A stretch of 64,000 bases of DNA from positions 25,388,368 through 25,452,367 of the forward strand of contig CAMZMU010000027.1 of the NCBI GenBank assembly GCA_947311845.1, in the 5' to 3' direction. Origin of the DNA: Poa pratensis. Its lineage: Eukaryota; Streptophyta; Magnoliopsida; Poales; Poaceae. Below, piece after piece: positions 57,881 to 64,000 of this stretch; within the stretch, counting starts at the first letter, position 1; every line of letters starts with the position of its first letter. Both the position numbers and the translations under genes were made by a program. A model generated the notes under the pieces. That model did not search any database and was not told the DNA's origin. It worked only from the letters and a program-made list of their open reading frames with translations.

Positions 57881-59407
57881 GTTGTCTTTTTTTTTTTGAA
57901 CACTAACAACTTATATTCATACTGATAGGAAAACATTACAGATCGGAATACAAGCAACAAAGAAGCAAAAGGATACAGAGAGCAACCCAGCTGCAACAAG
58001 CCAGCTAACACCTCGAGTACACCGATCACACAGGGCCTCCACCGTCTAAGACGACGCAGGAACCAGCCGCCGGCATCACTCACCGAAGGAGCGGAAGTAC
58101 TCCAAGCCCGAAGGCGACGATGAGCCGCAGCAGCCACCAGCTCCGACGAGCTGGATCTGATGTCGAAGAAGAACCATCGGCCGGGGGAACCCCCCCCCCC
58201 CCCCCCCCCAAGCAACCTCCGCTCCAGATCTGGGGCCAACGCCACACCACCTCACCAGAGGTGGCCAGATCTTCAGCCTTCGCACCTCGGAGCCCCGCAG
58301 CAGCAGCCTCCACATCCTCCTGCAGACCTCCTTCACACCAACCGCGAAACCACCACCGACGCCGAGGAAGCGCCGGCAGGACGAAGCAGCAGCCCTCCGC
58401 CGCCAACGGAGACGACAACGGAACCGAGGGGAGGCTGCAGCCCAGCAAAACGACGACGGAGGCCTCCCCGCCTCGGCCCCGACGCCCAAAAACCGCCCTA
58501 TCCACACCCTATCTACACCACCGGAACGCAGATCCGGGGATTCCTCATCCTCCCGCCGCCGGAGAGGCTGCCGGAGGGTGAGAAATCCCACGGATGCGCC
58601 GGCGGGCGCTGGGCAAGCCGAAGTCGCCCTCGAGTCGCCTCTGGAAAGAGAGAGATGAGGAGGGGGAGGAGGTTCCAGAAATACGCGTGTGTAGAACCCT
58701 CGTGAAGTTGTCAACAACAACAACAACAAAAACGGGCGAACGCCAGAGGACCTTGGACCCCTTCTCTCTCCCGTCTACAGTGCAGAGAGGTGTTTTCTGG
58801 AATCCACCCGTGCGAGCCGCCGTACCGCCGCCGATCCGGTGGATTCCCCGCCTCCGGCGGCCGCTCCGGCGGCGGGAGGTCGGGGGATCGTCGGATCCGG
58901 TGTGTATATAGCGTGAGGTCGTGTGGGTTTCGCTCCGGCGGCGCAGTGGAGGTGATGTCGGCGTCGGTGCGGTTTTGGTGGGCGGCGGCCTCCTCCTCCG
59001 CGGTTGGTGCTCCGGTGGAGCACAGCTGTGGATCTGCTGCCCTGGTCGAGGCTGCGTCCTTCCGGGGGTGTAGCGCTCGTCCTTCCCCTTCCGGCGACCG
59101 TGGGACGGCGGCGTCGGATCTGAAGATGATGAGGAAGCGGTTGGTGTGGTTCGGCTCGACGACGAAGGCGGCCTCCGGCGTAGGCTCTGCGGAACCAGCG
59201 ATTGGCGACTTCCCGCTGGCTCAGGGGCATCTCTCGATCCAAGGCTTTGAGGAGAGGAGGAGCGGCGGCGCGCCACCGACGGCGCCGTGGTCGACGGAGT
59301 GGTTGTGTTGCAGAAGGGCTTGTTCTGTATTTTTGTTTTCTGTGGGGACCTTTCTGTAATTTGCCGAACTGTATCAACTCTTTCTACTAGCAAAAAAAAA
59401 AAAAAAA
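57881..59407 (+). mobile_element. Poly(A) retroposon, plus orientation, interrupted by the previous one
   Basis: Ends in a run of about 16 A (to 59407). Flanked by GAGCCCTCGTGAA (57868-57880) and GAGCCCCTCGTGAA (59408-59421). Its body is GTTGTC (57881-57886) continued at 58713-59407, so the minus-strand element landed six bases inside its 5' end. GC-rich, with GGCGG/CCGGCG repeats; frames on both strands have no domains. Probably a LINE-dependent non-autonomous family. Confidence 0.85.
57887..58696 (-). mobile_element. Poly(A) retroposon, minus orientation, 16-bp target duplication
   Basis: Flanked by CCCTCGTGAAGTTGTC (57871-57886 and 58697-58712). A T-run at the left junction is the poly(A) tail of the - strand. 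The 810-bp body is GC-rich and non-coding, including a run of about 19 C at 58191-58209. It is nested in the next element. Confidence 0.88.
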
Positions 59408-59891
59408 GAGCCCCTCGTGAACACGCTGGAACGGCGACCATGACAAGATATCGTACGAGGCGATCACGGTGCTAATTAATTCTAATGTTGCTTGATTCGC
59501 GTTAGATAACATAGAGTAGTATATCTCGCCTGCTTGATCGCATGAGTTGTACGGAGTATATATATTGTTCGTATGATCTCGTCGCCGGCAACCACCGCAG
59601 ATTAAACTAGTGCCATCATTCGACCCATGCTCATCCGGCTACACCTGCCCGCCCGCCGCGTCCACCATTTCTTCATTTCTTTTGGCGTCTCCTTTTTTTC
59701 GTTTTTTGTTGATCAACTAATGATTGATATTTTAGTAACTGTGCTTGCAAGAACCATTTGCTCTTTCATAATTAATCTCCACCAAAAAAATCTATGTACA
59801 TATTGAAACGAATTGGAGACCAGCTAGATCGAGCTGATCCACCTTCTCTACATTAGTTAATGATCTTTCCGGGACGGGCGGCGCCGAGGGG

Positions 59892-60785
59892 CTACATGAT
59901 CCTGGCCGCCGGCGCAGCTGACTGCGACGGGAAGAAACCGATGGCGGCGCATTTGATGTCTATCCCGGGCGTCGGCATTGGCCCGGACGCCGGCGAGGAG
60001 GTTGACGACGGCGAGCGCTTGTAGGGCCCGAGCCACTTGGCGAGCATGTACCGTGTCTTGCGCCACGGCGGCACGTGCAGGCCGTGCGCCCGGAGCGACC
60101 GGCGGGCCGCGTCGGATGCCAGGCGCACCGCGCGCCCGACGGACTCCTCGCGCGCGACCACCACCGTCGCGGGCACCGCGGCCACGACGACGGCGTACTC
60201 CGCCGTCGCGCGCGCCACCTCCAGCGCGGCTCGGAAGTCCGCGTCCACAATGTACCTGGCGGTGCCAGCTCGGCCCTTCGCTCCCTTGGCCGCCGGCACG
60301 ACCACGTCGACGTACTCGTACGTCCCGGCCGTGAGTCCCCCGGACGCCTCCCAGCGCGAGCGGCACACGCCGGCGTCGTACCCGGCGGCGCGGAGCCGCC
60401 GCATGACCGCGCGCCGGAACGCCGCGCCGTGCGTCCGCAGCGGCGCCTCCGCGTGCATCGCCGCGGACACGGCGGCGGCCAGCCTGATCCGGAACGGGTC
60501 CTCGGCCGCCGGCGGGTCGAGTAGCTCTCGCACGGACGCGGCCGTCTCCGCGGCAGCGTCCTCGTCGTCCGAGTTACAGCCGTCCTTGGGCGCCGGTCCG
60601 GCACCCTCGTCCCCGGCGCCGCCGGTAGCGGCGTCCGTCTCGAGGAACGCCTGCACGAGGTCGGAGAGGCAGGCGGAGGCGTCGTGTTCGCTGCCGCTGC
60701 CAGTGCCACTGCCGCTGCTGGTGCAGCCCCCGTCCCCGCGGAGGCGCGCGCGCACGGCGTCGTCGAGGCGGATGTACACGGCCAT
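59892..60785 (-). CDS. DUF506 (PDDEXK-like) family protein
   Basis: Intronless, 297 residues, starting MAVYIRLDDAVRARL. The N-terminal third is acidic and Gly/Ser-rich. The DUF506 core (about residues 100-240) contains AGYDAGVCRSRWEASGG, AGTYEYVDVVV and RYIVDADFRAALEVARATAEY, the conserved blocks of this plant family, then a basic stretch (PPWRKTRYMLAKWLGPYKRS). Family members are proposed to have a PDDEXK nuclease-like fold; several are stress- or nutrient-responsive, but biochemical function is unsettled. The ATG at 60785 is chosen over an in-frame upstream ATG at 60908, because homology begins with MAVYIRLDD and a TATA box lies only about 15 bp beyond 60908. GC content is very high, as in many grass single-exon genes. 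Confidence 0.9.
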   Translation of the reverse strand: MAVYIRLDDAVRARLRGDGGCTSSGSGTGSGSEHDASACLSDLVQAFLETDAATGGAGDEGAGPAPKDGCNSDDEDAAAETAASVRELLDPPAAEDPFRIRLAAAVSAAMHAEAPLRTHGAAFRRAVMRRLRAAGYDAGVCRSRWEASGGLTAGTYEYVDVVVPAAKGAKGRAGTARYIVDADFRAALEVARATAEYAVVVAAVPATVVVAREESVGRAVRLASDAARRSLRAHGLHVPPWRKTRYMLAKWLGPYKRSPSSTSSPASGPMPTPGIDIKCAAIGFFPSQSAAPAARIM

Positions 60786-60920
60786 GGTGGTCGTCTCCGT
60801 CGCAGCCTCGCAGGCCGTCGAGCTGCTAGAGCGCGCTCGGCTTTTGTGTAGGTGCGTTGTGGAATGGAAAGAAGAAGATGTGATGCGGTGCCGGGAAGAG
60901 GTTGACACTTGGGGACCTTG

Positions 60921-60928
60921 GTTTTATA
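60921..60928 (-). promoter_or_regulatory. TATA box of the DUF506 gene
   Basis: On the - strand reads TATAAAAC in the context CCCTATAAAACCAAGG, about 136 nt upstream of the chosen ATG. Confidence 0.65.
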
Positions 60929-60929
60929 G

Positions 60930-62495
60930 GGTGGTTGTGGTTGCTGGTTGGCGAGGAAGGGTTTATTCCGTGGATTAACCCTTTGCGTGATTGCGTTAGT
61001 AGGTGACGCTCGCGGGTTAACCATTGTTTTTCTCTGGACGCCGGGTGTGACAGGATTTAGGCCTGGAATATGCTCCAACGATACGTGTTTTTAGGTGCCC
61101 AAAGTAGGCACGTCGAAAGCTAATTTAATCATCGTGGTCGTGGATGAATTAGTTAGTTCCACGTTTGTGAGTGGATTGGCTGACAAATGTTACCGATAAA
61201 CGTTGATTAGGTTCCGTCCATGGTTCGACAGGTCTGCTCGCTGTTACAGTACTTGAGAGCTTGTGAAATCTACACGCGTGTCCCCGACAACGTCTACATC
61301 AGCGTGGAAAGCATGGCTAGGACAACGATAACCATGGAACAAATGCCGCTGGTGGTAGTGTGTCGGGCTGTCAGCAGCACCCCATTTGTGCTAGAATAGC
61401 GTTATTTTTTATTGAGATGATAAGTAGAGTGTTTAAAGGTTGGCGACCCTCCTTGACCATGAACGGTTCAGTAAGTACTAGCATATTCGATAGTACAGTC
61501 GATTAGGCACCGGGAGCCGTCTTCTCGTGGAAACTTTCTCGACTGCCCTCAAAAGAAAGTACAGGCAGGATATACCCGAACGGACGCGGCCCTGGTGTAG
61601 CCCCCGCCTGCGCATCTGGCGTGGGGCTTTATCCTGTCCGCTCTGTCACCGGGTCCGACGCTACGGCCTCCGGCTCGACCAGGTCAGCACGTGCCAGCGG
61701 CGACGGCTTTGGCCCTTGGCGGTGGCGTGGGGACGTGCCCGCGACCGTGCATGCGCAGCCGCGGGGCGTCGCTGGTCGCCTCCTGCGTTTGCTTGCCGTG
61801 GCCATGGGACGTGACTGAAAGCGACCAATTGCCCTTTGGCTCTCCCCTATCTCAATCTCCCTGGCCGGATCCTACCTCTGTAGCTGGACATCCATCCTTC
61901 TTTTCAAAACGTACACAGTGGGCATGTGCACGTATTCTATTTGATATTTTTTCAACAATACTTATATTCTACTCCGTATATTGTACTCCTAATTGATACT
62001 CTATCGATCTCGCCGCGAGGGTGTCAAGGAAAACAGGTTCACGTTAGTATTTGGATACGGCGCGCCGACCCGAACTGTGTAAACTAATCGTGACCCTAGA
62101 GCACAGGTCCGACTCGTCCGCTCCTTCCACTTCCACTTGATCTTTTCAAATGACGGCTCGGGTCAAGCTTGGGAGACATGTTGAGGGATCCAGTCCCGCT
62201 CCCGAGCTCGGTCCGTGAACTCGCAACCAGCGCGGTACATAGTAGGGCGTAGCATGAACAAGAACAATCCTCCTTTTCTTCGATCTCCTCGTCCTAAAAA
62301 CTGCTGCAAATTCATAGAATAATGTTTCACAAGGAGGTGGAACACTCTTGATGCTATGAGGCACGGATACCCGCCTCCAAACGTCCACGGATATATAGGT
62401 TTGGAGGTGATGACCTCAAAAGCAGCGGCACAATTTATTATTTGGTCATAACCAAATTTTGGCTAGCTCTTGTTTGGATGGATGCGCCATGCTAC
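60930..62495. other. Upstream region of the DUF506 gene and spacer
   Basis: A GC-rich patch (61600-61810) gives overlapping frames on the + strand without domain or splice support. Nothing else recognisable up to the CACTA terminus. Confidence 0.45.
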
Positions 62496-64000
62496 CACTA
62501 CAGGAGAACATGTTTTTAGAGGCACTTTGAAATGCCACTAAAAATCCCCAAAGTGCTTCTAAGTATTTTTAGAGGCACTTTAAAAAACGTTGCATTTAAT
62601 CGTGTTGCTAAAAATCATAGAGGCATTTGAAGTAAAATGCCACTAAAAATGAGTATTTTTAGAGGCATTTCCAGAAATGCCTCTATACTTTTTAGGGGCA
62701 CTATTTTTCAAATGCCTCTAACTATTTTTAGAGTCATTTCCAGAAATGCCTCTATATTTTTTAGAGGCACTGTTTTTCAAATGCCTCTACCTATTTTTAG
62801 AGGCATTTCCATAAATGCCTCTATACTTTTTAGGGGCACTGTTTTTCAAATGCCTCCAATAAATTCCATTGTAAAAAGTAGTTGCATAGCAGAACATACA
62901 TTCATAACATACATTCCGGAATTCATAACATACATTCAGGAATTCAATATTCTTGTAATTGCATTCATAACATATTCTTCAGAAAGCTGACAGGAAACAT
63001 TACTACACCAAACTGACAGAAATATCATCATTTGTAAGCGGAAATGCCTCGACAGAAATCAAACTCTAAACTAACAGAAATACATTCATAACATATTTTT
63101 ACAAACTCCAAACTGACAGAAATTGAACTAGCATCTACTCCCATATGGCTTCTTTGATTTACCAATTGTTCTCCAAGGCTGCTGCACCACTGTAGATTCA
63201 GCATCTGACTCTTCCACCAACTGATACATAGACAATGTATTAGTAGTAAGCTATCATATTAGCACAGTAGAAAGATACATAACCAAAAACAGAGTACCAA
63301 GACAAAAACATAGTACCAAGACTTATAAGTCAGATACCAGACAGTGTGAAATATCATGAACCCTGAAGTGTCCTGAATGGAAAGAGGCTTAATCAAGTCA
63401 AAGCCACGCCAGTGCTTAGTTGATGCTGGAACGAATTGGTAAGAAAGAAAGAAAGAAAAGATACCGGCTTGGTTGGCTGCTATTTTGAGGAGAGCCATCC
63501 TGTTGGCCTCCATAAGCTGCTGCGATGCCTCGGAGTCCATGGGACCGTGATTCCTGTTCCGTTCCTCCATGAGTTTAGAAGCCAGAGACGCCGATACATC
63601 AGAGTTGTTGATACCACCATTGAGGGGCGGATGGTTGGGATCTCATCTCTGCAAGTGACAAGGATTTGGTAAATGCAGTGTGTAAATAGTAAGCAACATG
63701 TGCAGATTAGCATGCTATTGGACATGGTGTGTAGAATACAGACATCACATTCACAGGTACAAAAGGACAGTACCACTCTGAGCAAAACACGCATGGTACT
63801 GCCTATAGCAGTGCCAGTGCAGCAAGACAGCTAGTAACAGTCTGGTCAGTAACAGTGTAGAAGCAGGACTGCATCTGTTACAGTTCGTGCACGGCTACGA
63901 ATCATGGCCTAACAAGATATAACAGGGCTTTTCATAGCTTATTATCTGTTTTCTAAAACACCCTGAACCTGACTTCTATTGGATGGTCTAAAAAGTAATG
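62496..64000. mobile_element. CACTA (En/Spm) transposon terminus, continuing past the window
   Basis: Begins CACTACAGGAGAACATG. Then 62512-62870 holds many direct and inverted copies of TTTTTAGAGGCATTTCCAGA and AAATGCCTCTA, the subterminal repeats expected of CACTA elements. Transposon-type coding sequence follows on the - strand. The other end and the target duplication lie outside the window; the left 3-bp site would be TAC or ACC. Confidence 0.85.
63128..63648 (-). pseudogene. 3' part of a CACTA-associated (Ptta/En/Spm-like) gene
   Basis: On the - strand an exon at 63465-63648, entered from a TTGCAG acceptor, encodes SLASKLMEERNRNHGPMDSE and ASQQLMEANRMALLKIAANQ, followed by a GTATCT donor. 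A further coding-like block at 63128-63220 (LVEESDAESTVVQQPW ... KKPYGSRC, stop) looks like the C terminus. With the obvious acceptor the phases do not match, so the exact junction is unresolved or the gene is broken. The acidic/glutamine-rich C terminus resembles plant En/Spm transposon proteins; the rest is probably beyond the window. Confidence 0.55.

Noticed and set aside
58076..59441. ORFs up to 298 aa on both strands
   Set aside because: Composition artefacts inside two nested GC-rich retroposons.
59960..61078. Long - strand ORF of 372 aa overlapping the DUF506 gene
   Set aside because: Arg/Pro/Ser-rich shadow frame of a GC-rich gene; the DUF506 frame has conserved motifs and this one has none. 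The long + strand frames over the same region are also shadows.

Overview
This is nuclear DNA of a grass, most likely of the tribe Triticeae (wheat, barley and goatgrass relatives). The evidence is intron-containing plant genes with GC-rich first exons, many Stowaway MITEs with CTCCCTCCGTTCC-type ends, a Cassandra retrotransposon, copia and LINE relics, and a CACTA end. No bacterial, organellar or viral replicon features are visible.

Layout. (1) 0.4-8.9 kb: a tandem cluster of three small secreted DIR1-like lipid-transfer-type proteins on the + strand, with four copies of a repeat (R1-R4). Comparing paralogous copies exposes several small insertions with matching empty sites. (2) 12.3-13.2 kb: a three-exon EPFL9/STOMAGEN stomatal peptide gene. 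(3) 15.8-17.5 kb, - strand: an intronless E/E+ pentatricopeptide-repeat protein, with a MITE just upstream. (4) 18-20.9 kb: a decayed copia relic holding a Stowaway MITE and a 759-bp hAT-like element. (5) 21.2-24.0 kb: a 14-exon signal-peptide-peptidase-like (SPPL) protease gene with a one-base frameshift in a G run. (6) 24.2-25.4 kb: a long-TIR Mutator-like element with a 10-bp target duplication. (7) 25.65-29.4 kb: a three-level nest, with a Cassandra element in a LINE in a MITE. (8) 31.8-40.4 kb: a LINE relic, a foldback element and a 6.8-kb decayed copia element with matching LTRs and target duplication. (9) 40.7-47.9 kb: a TRICHOME BIREFRINGENCE-LIKE (TBL) acetyltransferase gene whose 5' leader has been split by a 4.6-kb insertion flanked by a 73-bp duplication. 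(10) 48.5-59.4 kb: MITE, poly(A) retroposons, AT-rich repeat DNA with a microhomology-type rearrangement, and a 430-bp tandem duplication. (11) 59.9-60.8 kb, - strand: a DUF506 protein. (12) 62.5 kb to the end: the terminus of a CACTA element with part of its coding sequence.

The genes do not form a pathway: the secreted LTP-like proteins, a stomatal peptide, a membrane protease, a Golgi acetyltransferase, an organellar RNA-processing factor and a DUF506 protein are ordinary neighbours in a transposon-rich chromosome arm. Most of the new information lies in the structural history: precise target duplications, empty sites, a replaced promoter and a split leader. Gene models were assembled by hand from splice signals and reading frames. 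No database search was run, so subfamily names are judgements from motifs.
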